DNA of 64,000 bases from Sphingomonas sp. NFR15 (lineage in GTDB: Bacteria > Pseudomonadota > Alphaproteobacteria > Sphingomonadales > Sphingomonadaceae), in assembly GCF_900103265.1 (NCBI RefSeq), contig NZ_FMWX01000004.1:248001-312000 (forward strand), written 5' to 3'. Positions 27,472 to 35,966 of the stretch are shown here, piece by piece. The notes under the pieces are model-generated. The model had not been told where the DNA came from, did not search any database, and saw nothing but the letters and a program-made list of their open reading frames with translations. Both the position numbers and the translations under genes were made by a program. Every line of letters starts with the position of its first letter. The stretch's first letter is position 1.

Positions 27472-28818
27472 TTATCGCGGCGCGCGCCCGGCACGTAAAG
27501 GGGCGGGTTTGCGCCAGGGCAGCCGCCGCCCCTCGATCAGCGAGCGCCACGCCCATTCGACCGGCGCGATATCGAAGTGGCGAACATATCGGTTCGCCGC
27601 CCAGAGCAGCGCCGCGTCGATCGCGAACGCCGTCACCATCAGCGGCCCCCAGGTGAGCTTTCCATACAGCGCGAGCGCGAACGGCGGGAACAGCAGCCAC
27701 AGGCAAATCAGCGTCTGCGCGATATACAGCGTCAGCGCCGTCCGCCCCGCCGCGACGAACGGCCGCAGCAGCCGCGCGCCGCGCGCGCTCGTCGCCAGCA
27801 GGTTGATGAGCGCGATATGCCCGAGCGTGACCGCGAGCCGCGCCAGTTCGGAGGTTGCCCAGTCGAGCTTGGGCGCGTCATCGAAGCGCATCGCCTGCCA
27901 CACCGTCACGCAGCGCAGCGTGACGCCGATCGCATAGCCGATCACCGCCATCCCGACATAAAAGCGCCGCGAGCGCCCGCCCTGGAGCAGCCCGAGCTTG
28001 AACAGCCCCGCGCCGACCAGCATCGTCGAGGCGGCTTCCCACACGAACAGCGCTTCCAGCCCATAGCCCTCGATCACGCCGATCGTATTCCACTGCGCCC
28101 GCGCCCAGGTGAGCGCGGTGCCGCTGCGTGCCACGTCCTCCGCGGCGACGCGCGCGGCGAGCTCGCGATCGCGCTTGGCCTTGGTGGCCTCGTGCGTCTT
28201 CTGCGCGGCGATCGCCGCCCGGTCCGCCGCGTCGAGCGGAAGCCGCTCACGCTGCTTCACCGCCACCTGCGCGAGCGTGGCCTGCCGCTGCGCGATCCGC
28301 TGATAGTCGCTCGCGCCGCTGACGAGCGTGAACGCGGCGAGGTTGAGGCCGATCACGACCAGCCACCTGCCCGGCAGCCGCGCGAACAGGAACGCGATCA
28401 GCGCGGCGATGCCGTACGTGTGGAGGATGTCGCCCGGCCACAGCAGGATGAAGATGTGGACGAGCCCGAAGCCGAGCAGGATCAGGTTGCGCACATAATA
28501 GCGCCCCAGCACCTGAAGATGCCCCGCCGCTTCGGCCGCGCGGCCGGTGAGGATCACCATGCCGGCCCCGAACAGCATCTCCAGCATGCAGCGCGCGGTG
28601 CCGTTGGCGAACACCTCGCGCAGCCACCACGCCACCTGATCGCTCGCGCTCCAGCCGAGATGCCGCACGTCGTCGAACGACGCGAACAGCGACTGTCCCA
28701 TGTCGTTGATGTTCATGAACAGGATGCCGAGGATCGCCACGCCGCGCAGGATGTCGAGCACGGCGATGCGCGGCGCACCATCCGGCTCGGTCGCCGTGGT
28801 CATCGGTACGTCGTTCAC
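27472..28818 (-). CDS. DUF418 domain membrane protein
   Basis: A 448-residue polytopic inner-membrane protein. Start region MTTATEPDGAPRIAVLDILRGVAILGILFMNINDMG has the DUF418 N-terminal signature DxLRGxAxLGILxxN. There are about nine hydrophobic segments, and the C-terminal DUF418 domain contains WLLFPPFALALYGKLTWGPLMVTAFAIDAALL and EWAWRSLIEGRRLP. GTG 28818 was chosen because GAGGAG lies 9 nt upstream; ATG 28803 is the alternative. Function unknown; the fold is acyltransferase-3-like. It ends 45 bp before the S9 peptidase start, in the same direction. Confidence 0.85.
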   Translation of the reverse strand: MNDVPMTTATEPDGAPRIAVLDILRGVAILGILFMNINDMGQSLFASFDDVRHLGWSASDQVAWWLREVFANGTARCMLEMLFGAGMVILTGRAAEAAGHLQVLGRYYVRNLILLGFGLVHIFILLWPGDILHTYGIAALIAFLFARLPGRWLVVIGLNLAAFTLVSGASDYQRIAQRQATLAQVAVKQRERLPLDAADRAAIAAQKTHEATKAKRDRELAARVAAEDVARSGTALTWARAQWNTIGVIEGYGLEALFVWEAASTMLVGAGLFKLGLLQGGRSRRFYVGMAVIGYAIGVTLRCVTVWQAMRFDDAPKLDWATSELARLAVTLGHIALINLLATSARGARLLRPFVAAGRTALTLYIAQTLICLWLLFPPFALALYGKLTWGPLMVTAFAIDAALLWAANRYVRHFDIAPVEWAWRSLIEGRRLPWRKPAPLRAGRAPR

Positions 28819-28880
28819 CCTGGCGTTCTCCTCGGCAAGGTTCCAACCAGCCCGTGCCTTGCGAAGGCAACACACCCCTA

Positions 28881-28908
28881 CCGTTCGTCCCGAGCGAAGT
28901 CGAGGGAC
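28881..28908. repeat. R2 repeat, single copy
   Basis: CCGTTCGTCCCGAGCGAAGT followed by CGAGGGAC; stem GTCCC...GGGAC. It is a lone copy between the DUF418 gene and the rplS terminator. Confidence 0.75.
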
Positions 28909-28974
28909 AGGCCGCGCGCATCCGAAATTGTGTCTCGGTTCCGCTCGACGCGAAGGGTTTCGAAGACACGCAGC

Positions 28975-29010
28975 AAAAAGGGCGCGGGAGCCGTCTCCCC
29001 CGCGCCCTTT
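28975..29010 (-). terminator. Intrinsic terminator of the rpsP-rplS operon
   Basis: On the minus strand a 9-bp stem GGGCGCGGG/CCCGCGCCC is followed by CTTTTTGC, 22 bp after the rplS stop. This is a standard Rho-independent terminator. The A-run before the stem on the same strand also allows function on the plus strand. Confidence 0.85.
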
Positions 29011-29031
29011 CCAAACGCTGGTCGTCGCGGC

Positions 29032-29424
29032 TTATTCGGCGGCGACGGTGCCCTTGGCCGGACGGTTGTCGCGGCGCTCGGCGATACGCGCCGACTTGCC
29101 GGTGCGGCCACGCAGGTAATACAGCTTGGCACGACGCACCGCGCCCTTGCGGACGACTTCGATGCTGTCGATGTTGGGCGAATACAGCGGGAAGACGCGC
29201 TCGACGCCCTCGCCGAAGCTGATCTTGCGCACGGTGAAGTTGGAACCCATGCCCTTGTTCGAGCGCGCGATGCACACGCCCTCATAGTTCTGCACGCGGG
29301 TGCGGTCGCCTTCGACGACCTTCACGCCGACCTTCAGCGTGTCGCCGGGGCGGAAATCGGGGATGGTCTTGTTCGCCAGGAACTTGGCGATGTTCTCGGC
29401 TTCGATCGTCTGGATGAGATTCAT
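29032..29424 (-). CDS. rplS: 50S ribosomal protein L19
   Basis: A large-subunit protein at the interface with the small subunit. It has 130 residues: [114 protein letters not shown]. All L19 landmarks are present ([32 protein letters not shown]). It is the last gene of the rpsP-rimM-trmD-rplS group, followed by a terminator. Confidence 0.98.
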   Translation of the reverse strand: MNLIQTIEAENIAKFLANKTIPDFRPGDTLKVGVKVVEGDRTRVQNYEGVCIARSNKGMGSNFTVRKISFGEGVERVFPLYSPNIDSIEVVRKGAVRRAKLYYLRGRTGKSARIAERRDNRPAKGTVAAE

Positions 29425-29425
29425 C

Positions 29426-30157
29426 TCATGCGTCCTTCGTCTGTCGCCGCGCGCCAGAGGGAGGCTTGACCCGAGCGCCCTCGTGGCGCTCCCAAAGGTC
29501 CGGCCTCCTTAGCCGTGTCTCGGTCTCGGCCATGTGCTTTCGCCATGCCGCGATCCTCGCATGATCCCCCGATCGCAGCACTTCGGGGATCGTGCGCCCT
29601 TCCCAGTCAACAGGTCGGGTATAGTGCGGATATTCGAGAAGGCCGCTTTCGAAGCTCTCGTCATCCCCGCTGGAAGGCGCGCCCATTACGCCGGGAAGCA
29701 GCCGAATGCAAGCGTCGAGAAGGACGAGCGCCCCCATCTCGCCGCCCGAGAGGATATAGTCGCCGATCGACACCTCCTCGATGCCGCGCCCTTCGAAGAT
29801 CCGCTCGTCGAACCCCTCGAACCGCCCGCACAGGATCGTGACGCCAGGGCCACTCGCGAGCGCGCGCACGCGGGCCTGCGTTAGCGGCGCCCCGCGCGGC
29901 GTCATCGCAACCAGCGGCGCGCCGGTGGCGACGCTGTCGATCGCGGCGGCGAGCACATCGGCGCGCAGCACCATACCCGCCCCGCCCCCGGCTGGCGTAT
30001 CATCGACGGTGCGATGCTTGTCGGTCGCGAAATCGCGGATGTTGCGCGCATCGAGGCTCCACCGCCCCTCCGCGAGCGCTCGCCCGGCCAGCGACAGGCC
30101 GAGCGGGCCGGGGAACATATCCGGGTAGAGCGTGAGGATGGTGGCGGCGAAGGTCAT
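29426..30157 (-). CDS. trmD: tRNA (guanine-N1)-methyltransferase
   Basis: Methylates G37 of tRNAs with SAM, preventing frameshifts. It has 243 residues. The trefoil-knot SPOUT domain is clear: [74 protein letters not shown]. The C-terminal DNA-binding-like domain has [35 protein letters not shown]. The ATG overlaps the stop of the inserted vapC gene by four bases (ATGA), so trmD translation is now coupled to a toxin gene instead of directly to rimM. One base separates its stop from the rplS start region. Confidence 0.97.
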   Translation of the reverse strand: MTFAATILTLYPDMFPGPLGLSLAGRALAEGRWSLDARNIRDFATDKHRTVDDTPAGGGAGMVLRADVLAAAIDSVATGAPLVAMTPRGAPLTQARVRALASGPGVTILCGRFEGFDERIFEGRGIEEVSIGDYILSGGEMGALVLLDACIRLLPGVMGAPSSGDDESFESGLLEYPHYTRPVDWEGRTIPEVLRSGDHARIAAWRKHMAETETRLRRPDLWERHEGARVKPPSGARRQTKDA

Positions 30158-30531
30158 GCCGCGCGCGTCCAGTCCTCGACGCGCAAGCCCGGAATGTCGG
30201 CGAAGTCAGACAGGTTCCGCGTGATGACGGTCGCGCCAAGGCTGAGGGCATGTCCAGCCAACAGGCGATCGAAGCGACCACGCCGGAAAGGCATCTTAGC
30301 GTAAGCTCGCGCCGCGGCCTCGTCGAACGGCATGAGTGGTATCTGCTCGATCAGCCGTTCAAGCATATCGATCGATGGCGCCAGACCATTTTCGCTGCCT
30401 AGCGCTAGCTCGGCGAAGACGATCGCCGACATTCGTATGTCGCCGATCGCCGTCGCTTCGACCCGCCGGGTCAGCGCTGGATAGTTGCCACCGACGAGAT
30501 AGATGATCGTATTCGTATCGACGAGATACAT
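30154..30531 (-). CDS. vapC: PIN-domain ribonuclease toxin VapC
   Basis: A 125-residue PIN-domain toxin. [13 protein letters not shown] carries the first Asp; FAELALG the Glu; [10 protein letters not shown] and [11 protein letters not shown] the later acids. In the family VapC cleaves tRNA or rRNA. It lies between vapB and trmD inside the rpsP operon; start shares TGATG with the vapB stop, and its stop overlaps the trmD start. Unlike the operon's own genes it is not conserved at this position in other bacteria I know of, so it is an insertion. Confidence 0.93.
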   Translation of the reverse strand: MYLVDTNTIIYLVGGNYPALTRRVEATAIGDIRMSAIVFAELALGSENGLAPSIDMLERLIEQIPLMPFDEAAARAYAKMPFRRGRFDRLLAGHALSLGATVITRNLSDFADIPGLRVEDWTRAA

Positions 30532-30794
30532 CAGCTATCGCGACCAAGCAGGTGCCAATCGCGCGGCGAATCGTCGAAATCCTCACGCGGCAGCGGCTTG
30601 AGCCACGGCATCGACCCGGCAATTCCGGTCAGGTCGATCTTTCGCTTGGGCGCATCGACCGGCTCGAAGCTGAACCGGCCATGTTCCTCGCGGACGCGCA
30701 TTTCGGCGCCTTCCTCAAGGCCAAGCGCCTTGGGCAGCCGCAGGGCCAGCGAATTGCCCGACTTGAACACCTTGGCTTTATATTCCTCGCTCAT
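30531..30794 (-). CDS. vapB: AbrB/MazE-type antitoxin VapB
   Basis: An 87-residue antitoxin. The N-terminal swapped-hairpin AbrB domain is YKAKVFKSGNSLALRLPKALGLEEGAEMRVREEHGRFSFEPV. The C-terminal tail (PWLKPLPREDFDDSPRDWHLLGRDS) is the aromatic/acidic toxin-binding segment. ATG 30794 has GGAG 8 nt upstream; the in-frame GTG 30803 overlaps that site and was rejected. Operator-like repeats GTATATAC lie directly upstream, overlapping the rimM stop codon. Confidence 0.93.
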   Translation of the reverse strand: MSEEYKAKVFKSGNSLALRLPKALGLEEGAEMRVREEHGRFSFEPVDAPKRKIDLTGIAGSMPWLKPLPREDFDDSPRDWHLLGRDS

Positions 30795-30806
30795 GGCCGT
30801 CACTCC

Positions 30807-30827
30807 GTATATACGAATAGTATATAC
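30807..30827. promoter_or_regulatory. VapB operator (paired GTATATAC)
   Basis: Two copies of the self-complementary octamer GTATATAC are separated by GAATA, a 21-bp perfect palindromic arrangement just upstream of vapB. The last base lies in the rimM stop codon. AT-rich against GC-rich surroundings, so it may include the module's own -10 region. Confidence 0.75.
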
Positions 30828-31303
30828 TAAACCACGAATGCCCCGTCAACGACCACCCGCTCGCCGTCCCATTCGGGCACCGCGTCGGTGGTCATCGGCA
30901 CCATGAAGCGCTGGCCGCTCTCGCGTTCGATCTCGATCACGTCGCCCGCCCCGAAATCCTCGATCAGCACGACACGCCCAAGCGGCTCACCCTCGGTCGA
31001 TACCGCGGTGAGCCCGATCAGGTCGGAATGATAATATTCGCCGGGTTCGAGCGGTGGCAGCGCCGAACGCGGCACCGTCAGTTCGGTACCGCGCAGCGCT
31101 TCGGCGGCGTTGCGATCGGTCACTTCGGCGAAGCGCGCGATCGTGCCGTTGCTGCCGGGGCGCGCCGACTTCAACGTCAGCGCGCCGCCATTCAGCACCG
31201 TGTAGCGCGCCAGATCCTCGGTGAAGACCTTGAGCCGCACCTCCCCCGTCACGCCATGCGCGCCGATGATGACGGCAAGCGTAACGGGGCGATCCGCCGA
31301 CAT
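30827..31303 (-). CDS. rimM: Ribosome maturation factor RimM
   Basis: Assists 30S head assembly by binding S19. It has 158 residues. The N-terminal RimM domain is LAVIIGAHGVTGEVRLKVFTED, with NAAEALRGTELTVPRSALP. The PRC-barrel follows: EYYHSDLIGLTAVSTEGEPLGRVVLIEDFGAGDVIEIE and FMVPMTTDAVPEWD. Its ATG shares one base with the rpsP stop (TAATG). trmD would normally follow directly, but vapBC intervenes. Confidence 0.96.
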   Translation of the reverse strand: MSADRPVTLAVIIGAHGVTGEVRLKVFTEDLARYTVLNGGALTLKSARPGSNGTIARFAEVTDRNAAEALRGTELTVPRSALPPLEPGEYYHSDLIGLTAVSTEGEPLGRVVLIEDFGAGDVIEIERESGQRFMVPMTTDAVPEWDGERVVVDGAFVV

Positions 31304-31719
31304 TATGCTTCGGCCGAAGCCTCTTCAGCGGCAGCCTCTTCGGCGGGCGCAGCCGCGGCGGCCTTGGCGGCCTCCTCGGCTTCGGCGAGCTTGGTGGCGC
31401 GTTCCTCGGCGCGCTCGGTCGCCTTCTCGCCGGGCTTGCCCTTGTTCGGGTTGTTGCGCGCAGCGCGCTCCTTCACGCCGGCCGCATCAAGGAAGCGGGC
31501 GACACGGTCGGTCGGCTGCGCGCCGTTGCCGAGCCAGTGCTTCGCGCGCTCGGCGTCGAGGATGATGCGCTTCTCGTCATCCTTGGCGAGCAGCGGATTG
31601 TACGTGCCGATCTTCTCGATGAACCGGCCGTCGCGCGGCGAGCGCGCGTCCGCCACGACGATGCGGTAATAGGGACGCTTCTTGGAACCGCCACGCGACA
31701 GACGAATGCTGAGTGCCAT
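31303..31719 (-). CDS. rpsP: 30S ribosomal protein S16
   Basis: A small-subunit protein. The conserved core ([44 protein letters not shown]...[23 protein letters not shown]) covers the first 82 residues. A charged, Ala/Glu-rich tail of about 55 residues follows ([39 protein letters not shown]), longer than in E. coli (82 residues) but common in alphaproteobacteria. First gene of rpsP-rimM-[vapB-vapC]-trmD-rplS; ffh is 115 bp upstream in the same direction, with an R1 repeat pair between. Confidence 0.97.
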   Translation of the reverse strand: MALSIRLSRGGSKKRPYYRIVVADARSPRDGRFIEKIGTYNPLLAKDDEKRIILDAERAKHWLGNGAQPTDRVARFLDAAGVKERAARNNPNKGKPGEKATERAEERATKLAEAEEAAKAAAAAPAEEAAAEEASAEA

Positions 31720-31745
31720 CTTGAACTACTTCCTTCTTGATTTCC

Positions 31746-31828
31746 GTCGCCCCGGCGGAGGCCGGGGCCGCTATGGTGGTGGGCGCTACGTGTCTCCACG
31801 CAGCGGCCCCGGCCTCCGCCGGGGCGAC
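31746..31828. repeat. R1 inverted repeat pair
   Basis: GTCGCCCCGGCGGAGGCCGG at the left and CCGGCCTCCGCCGGGGCGAC at the right are inverted copies, about 35 bp apart. It fills the space between ffh and rpsP, and could act as an mRNA stability hairpin in this operon. Confidence 0.85.
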
Positions 31829-31833
31829 GAACC

Positions 31834-33348
31834 CTACTTCTTCTTGTTCATCAAATTCTCGAACCCCGGCGGCAGCTTGGCCTGCCCGCCGCCAAGCCCG
31901 GGCAGACCGCCCGAATTGCCGCCGATCAGGCTGCCAATGTCGGGCATGCCGGCCCCGCCGAGGCCACCCATGCCGCCACCGCCCATGCCCCCCTTGCCGA
32001 ACATCGCCGCCATGCCCTTCAACCCGCCCATCTTGCGGATCTTCTTCATGGCGCCGGCCATTTCCTGGTGCATCTTGAGCAGCTTGTTGACGTCCTGCAC
32101 GGTCGTGCCGCTGCCCTTGGCGATGCGGATCTTGCGCTTGGCGTTGAGCAGCTCGGGCTTGGCGCGCTCCTTGGGAGTCATCGAGCCGATCATCGCGTCC
32201 ATGTGGATCAGCACCTTTTCGCCGCCGACCTGCTGGACCGCGTTCTGCGCCTTCTTGAGCCCCGGCAGCATCCCTGCGAGCGCGCCGAGCCCACCCATCT
32301 TGCGCATCTGCTGGAGCTGCGCGCGCAGATCGTTGAGATCGAACTGACCCTTGGCGAGCCGCGCCGCGATCTTCTCGGCATCTTCCTGCTGGATCGTCTC
32401 GGCGGCGCGTTCGACCAGGCTGACCACGTCGCCCATGCCGAGGATACGCCCCGCGACCCGGCTCGGATGGAAGGCTTCGAGCGCATCCATCTTCTCGCCG
32501 GTACCGGCGAACTTGATCGGTTTGCCGGTGACCGCGCGCATCGACAGCGCCGCGCCACCGCGCGCATCGCCGTCCATGCGGGTCAGCACCACGCCGGTCA
32601 GCGGCACCTGGGCCGAGAAGCTGGTCGCGACGTTGACCGCGTCCTGCCCGGTCAGCGCATCGACGACGAGCAGGATTTCCGCCGGCTTCGCGACGTCGGC
32701 GACCGCGCGCATCTCGTCCATCAGCGCCTGGTCGACGTGGAGGCGGCCCGCCGTGTCGAGCATCAGCACGTCATAGCCCTGCAGCTTCGCCGCCTGGAGC
32801 GCGCGTCGCGCGATATCGACCGGCTGCTGGCCGGGCACGATCGGCAGCGTCGCCACCTCGGTCTGCGTGCCCAGCGTCGCAAGCTGTTCCTGCGCATTCG
32901 GGCGATTGACGTCGAGCGACGCCATCAACACCTTCTTGCGCTCGCGCCCGCCCTGCCCGCCGGACAGCCGCCGCGCGATCTTGGCGGTGGTCGTCGTCTT
33001 GCCAGAGCCTTGCAGGCCGACCATCATGATGACGGCGGGCGGCGCCACGCCGAGATCGAGTTCGGCGGCGCTACCATCGCCATCGCCACCCAACATCGCG
33101 ACCAGCGCGTCGTTGACGATCTTGACGACCTGCTGACCCGGCGTGACCGAGCGCAACACCTGCTGGCCGATCGCCTGCTCGGTCGCCTTGTCGACGAATT
33201 CGCGCGCCACCGGCAGCGCGACGTCGGCTTCGAGCAGCGCGACGCGCACCTCGCGCATCGCCGCGCGCACGTCCGCCTCGGTCAGCGACCCGCGGCCGCG
33301 CAACCGATCGAACACACCGCCAAGACGGTCGCTGAGGCTCTCGAACAT
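31834..33348 (-). CDS. ffh: Signal recognition particle protein Ffh
   Basis: GTPase of the SRP that binds signal sequences of nascent membrane proteins and docks to FtsY. It has 504 residues from ATG 33348 (AAGG 8 nt upstream). N domain (FDRLRGRGSLTEADVRAAMREVRVALLEADVAL), G domain with P-loop GLQGSGKTTTTAKIA near residue 110, DVNRPNAQEQL, DTAGRLHVD and TRMDGDARGGAALS. The M domain has MRKMGGLGALAGMLPG and LIHMDAMIGSMTPKERAKPELLNAKRKIRIAKGSG. It ends in a Gly/Met-rich tail. A structured leader with a terminator-like hairpin lies upstream. Confidence 0.97.
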   Translation of the reverse strand: MFESLSDRLGGVFDRLRGRGSLTEADVRAAMREVRVALLEADVALPVAREFVDKATEQAIGQQVLRSVTPGQQVVKIVNDALVAMLGGDGDGSAAELDLGVAPPAVIMMVGLQGSGKTTTTAKIARRLSGGQGGRERKKVLMASLDVNRPNAQEQLATLGTQTEVATLPIVPGQQPVDIARRALQAAKLQGYDVLMLDTAGRLHVDQALMDEMRAVADVAKPAEILLVVDALTGQDAVNVATSFSAQVPLTGVVLTRMDGDARGGAALSMRAVTGKPIKFAGTGEKMDALEAFHPSRVAGRILGMGDVVSLVERAAETIQQEDAEKIAARLAKGQFDLNDLRAQLQQMRKMGGLGALAGMLPGLKKAQNAVQQVGGEKVLIHMDAMIGSMTPKERAKPELLNAKRKIRIAKGSGTTVQDVNKLLKMHQEMAGAMKKIRKMGGLKGMAAMFGKGGMGGGGMGGLGGAGMPDIGSLIGGNSGGLPGLGGGQAKLPPGFENLMNKKK

Positions 33349-33394
33349 CGTCAAACCTTCCACTTCGAACGCCGCCGCCCTATGGGAAAACGCA

Positions 33395-33478
33395 AAAGAC
33401 GCCGGCGGACGAAACCTCGTCGGCCGGCGTAGCCCCGCAGGGCGAGCCTTTCACGAATCCCTTTGGGGACGCGATCAA
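33395..33478 (-). ncRNA. Candidate structured leader or small RNA upstream of ffh
   Basis: On the minus strand a promoter-like TTGCGA (33512-33507), 16-bp spacer, CTATTG (33490-33485) precedes about 85 nt. The transcript could form CCCC/GGGG enclosing AGGG/CCCT (within 33464-33429), then a 14-bp stem with one mismatch (33399-33430, loop AACC), then CTTTTG. It ends about 50 bp before the ffh start. It does not look like 4.5S RNA; I cannot match it to a known family. Could be an attenuator or an independent small RNA. Confidence 0.45.
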
Positions 33479-33609
33479 GGGCGGCAATAGCGGTTTTGCA
33501 CCGCCATCGCAAGCGCCGCGCTCATGCCCTGCGCGGCGCAGGGTGCTGCGGTCGAACGCCGGCCAGCGCAGAATGGACAATGGTCGCGCCCGTCCCTAGA
33601 TCACCGCGC

Positions 33610-35028
33610 ATGATCGACCGCGCCGGCCCTGTCGTGGCTGACCCCCACATCGTCAGCCTGGGCTGCCGGCTCAACATCGCCGAGAGCGAGACGATCCGTG
33701 CGCTGCTCGCCGGACGCGACACCGTCGTCGTCAACAGTTGCGCGGTCACCAACAGCGCGGTGACCGAGACCCGCGCCGCGATCCGCCGCGCGCGGCGCGA
33801 CCGCCCGACAGCGGAGATCGTCGTCACCGGCTGCGCCGCGCAGATTGATCCGGCGGGCTTCGCGGCGATGCCCGAGGTCGATCGCGTGATCGGCAATGCC
33901 GAGAAGCTACACGCCTCGGCGTGGCAAGCGACCGCGCCCGTGCTGGTCGGCGACATCATGCGGGTGCGTGATACCGCCCCGCATCTGGCGAGCGCCTTCG
34001 CCGCGCACGCCCGCGCCTTTGTCGAGGTGCAGAACGGCTGCGACCACCGCTGCACCTTCTGCGCGATTCCCTTCGGACGCGGCAACAGCCGCTCGGTGCC
34101 GGCGGGCGGCGTGATCGACCGGATCGCGGCGCTGGTCGATGCGGGCTATCGCGAGGTGGTGCTGACCGGGGTCGATCTCACCAGCTACGGCCCCGATCTG
34201 CCCGGCGCGCCGAGCCTCGGCCTGCTCGTCGAGCGCATCCTCGCGTATGTGCCCCGGCTCGAACGGCTGCGGCTGTCCTCGCTCGATTCGGTCGAGATCG
34301 ACGACCGACTGTTCGATCTGATCGCCGGGCACCCGCGCGTCATGCCGCACGTCCACCTGTCGTTCCAGGCCGGCGACGACATGATCCTCAAGCGGATGAA
34401 GCGCCGCCACAGCCGCGCGCAGGCGGTGGCGCTGGTCGAGCGCCTCAAGGCGGCACGCCCGGACATCGCGATCGGCGCAGACCTGATCGCCGGCTTCCCG
34501 ACCGAGGATTCCGCGATGTTCGCGAACACGCTGGCGCTGATCGACGATTGCGACATCGTCCACGCGCACATCTTCCCCTATTCGCCCCGAGAGGGCACGC
34601 CGGCGGCGCGGATGCCGCAAGTACCGGTGGCGGTGCGCAAGGCGCGTGCCGGCGCACTGCGCGCGGCGGCGGCGCGGCGCAAGGCGGCATGGCTCCAGCG
34701 CCTCGTCGGCACCGAACAGGACGTGCTGATCGAGCGCCCCGGTGATCGCGGCCATGCCGGCAACTTCGCCGAAGTTCGCTTCCCCGCCCCGCCCCCCGTT
34801 CGTGCTGAGCCTGTCGAAGCCTGTCCTGAGCGGCAGGCTTTGCCAGCCAGCCGAAGGGCACGTGCGCCCGGAACACGCCCTTCGACAAGCTCAGGGCGAA
34901 CGGTTGGTGTAGGCGACGTCCTTCGCCTCATCATCACCGCCACGGACGGCCTCACCCTCCAAGCCACCCCAATACTCTCCCCGGCGGCGAACCAACCCGC
35001 CCCATCGCTTCAAAAGGCCCTCGCATGA
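33610..35028 (+). CDS. mtaB: tRNA t6A37 methylthiotransferase MtaB
   Basis: A radical SAM enzyme adding a methylthio group to t6A37 of ANN-decoding tRNAs. It has 472 residues from ATG 33610. The UPF0004 domain has IVSLGCRLNIAESETI, VVNSCAVTNSAV and IVVTGCAAQIDP (the [4Fe-4S] Cys set). The radical SAM motif is QNGCDHRCTFCAIPFGRGNSRS near residue 140 (CX3CX2C). The C-terminal TRAM domain is interrupted: about 35 residues (VRAEPVEACPERQAL...RPSTSSGRTVG) come from an in-frame R2 repeat doublet, after which VGVGDVLRLIITATDGLTLQA resumes. The stop overlaps the ftsY start by four bases. Confidence 0.93.
   Translation: MIDRAGPVVADPHIVSLGCRLNIAESETIRALLAGRDTVVVNSCAVTNSAVTETRAAIRRARRDRPTAEIVVTGCAAQIDPAGFAAMPEVDRVIGNAEKLHASAWQATAPVLVGDIMRVRDTAPHLASAFAAHARAFVEVQNGCDHRCTFCAIPFGRGNSRSVPAGGVIDRIAALVDAGYREVVLTGVDLTSYGPDLPGAPSLGLLVERILAYVPRLERLRLSSLDSVEIDDRLFDLIAGHPRVMPHVHLSFQAGDDMILKRMKRRHSRAQAVALVERLKAARPDIAIGADLIAGFPTEDSAMFANTLALIDDCDIVHAHIFPYSPREGTPAARMPQVPVAVRKARAGALRAAAARRKAAWLQRLVGTEQDVLIERPGDRGHAGNFAEVRFPAPPPVRAEPVEACPERQALPASRRARAPGTRPSTSSGRTVGVGDVLRLIITATDGLTLQATPILSPAANQPAPSLQKALA
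34796..34913. repeat. R2 repeat doublet inside the mtaB coding region
   Basis: The left copy CCGTTCGTGCTGAGCCTGTC and the inverted right copy CCCTTCGACAAGCTCAGGGC followed by GAACGG bracket a further partial copy (CCTGTCCTGAGCGGCAGG). The insert length keeps the mtaB frame open. Confidence 0.85.
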
Positions 35029-35966
35029 GCACCACACCCGGCTGGCACGAGCGCCTGCTCGGCGGCTTCAAGCGCACCTCCGATCGGCTGATCGGCAATC
35101 TCGTCGGGCTCGGCACCGCCCCGCTCGACACCGAGACGCTCGACGAGATCGAGGAAGCGCTGATCGCTTCCGATCTCGGCCCGGAGACCGCGCATCGCAT
35201 TCGCGACCGGCTCGCCTCGGGCATGTTCGAGCGCGACATGGAGGATCTCGGCATCCGCCTCACCGTCGCCGAAGAGGTCGAGAAGGTGCTGGAGAAGGTC
35301 GCCAAGCCGCTCGAGATCGAGGCGTTCCCGCGTCCGCAGGTGATCCTCGTCATCGGCGTCAACGGATCGGGCAAGACCACCACGATCGCCAAACTCGCGC
35401 ACTGGCTGAAAGAGCAGGATTATGCGGTGATGCTCGCCGCCGGCGACACCTTCCGCGCCGCCGCGATCGGCCAGCTCGCAACCTGGGCCGAGCGCGCGGG
35501 CGTGCCGATCATCAGCGGCAAGGAAGGCGGCGATGCCGCCGGCATCGTCTATGAGGCTGTCAAGCAGGCGACCGCGATCGGCACCGACGTGCTGATCGTC
35601 GACACCGCCGGCCGGCTCCAGAACAAGCGCGAGCTGATGGACGAGCTCGCCAAGATCCGCCGCGTGCTCGGCCGGCTCAACCCGGCCGCGCCGCACGACG
35701 TGGTGCTGGTGCTCGATGCCACCACCGGCCAGAACGCTCTATCGCAGATCGAAGTGTTCAAGGAGATGGCGGGCGTCACCGGCCTCGTCATGACCAAGCT
35801 CGACGGCTCCGCGCGCGGCGGCATCCTCGTCGCGGCGGCGGAGAAATACGGGCTGCCGATCCACGCGATCGGCGTCGGCGAGGGCATGGGCGATCTCCGC
35901 CCGTTCGACGCCAACGAAGTCTCGCGGATCATCGCCGGTGTCGATGGAGTGAAGCGCCGTGGATAA
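35025..35966 (+). CDS. ftsY: Signal recognition particle receptor FtsY
   Basis: Membrane-associated GTPase that docks the SRP-ribosome complex. It has 313 residues, a short form lacking the long acidic A domain. The N domain is WHERLLGGFKRTSDRLIGNLVGL; the G domain has GVNGSGKTTTIAKLA near residue 112, AAGDTFRAAAIGQLATWAER, DTAGRLQNKRELMDELAKI near 192, TKLDGSARGGILVAAAEKYGLPIHAIGVGEGMGDLRPFD. It overlaps both mtaB (4 nt) and yciB (8 nt). Confidence 0.98.
   Translation: MSTTPGWHERLLGGFKRTSDRLIGNLVGLGTAPLDTETLDEIEEALIASDLGPETAHRIRDRLASGMFERDMEDLGIRLTVAEEVEKVLEKVAKPLEIEAFPRPQVILVIGVNGSGKTTTIAKLAHWLKEQDYAVMLAAGDTFRAAAIGQLATWAERAGVPIISGKEGGDAAGIVYEAVKQATAIGTDVLIVDTAGRLQNKRELMDELAKIRRVLGRLNPAAPHDVVLVLDATTGQNALSQIEVFKEMAGVTGLVMTKLDGSARGGILVAAAEKYGLPIHAIGVGEGMGDLRPFDANEVSRIIAGVDGVKRRG

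Noticed and set aside
27577..29469. Long plus-strand open frame over the DUF418 and rplS genes
   Set aside because: It spans the opposite strand of two different genes, a repeat and a terminator, so it cannot be one gene.
33431..33609. 4.5S (SRP) RNA next to ffh
   Set aside because: No GGAAGGAAGCAGCC-type conserved loop is present on either strand.
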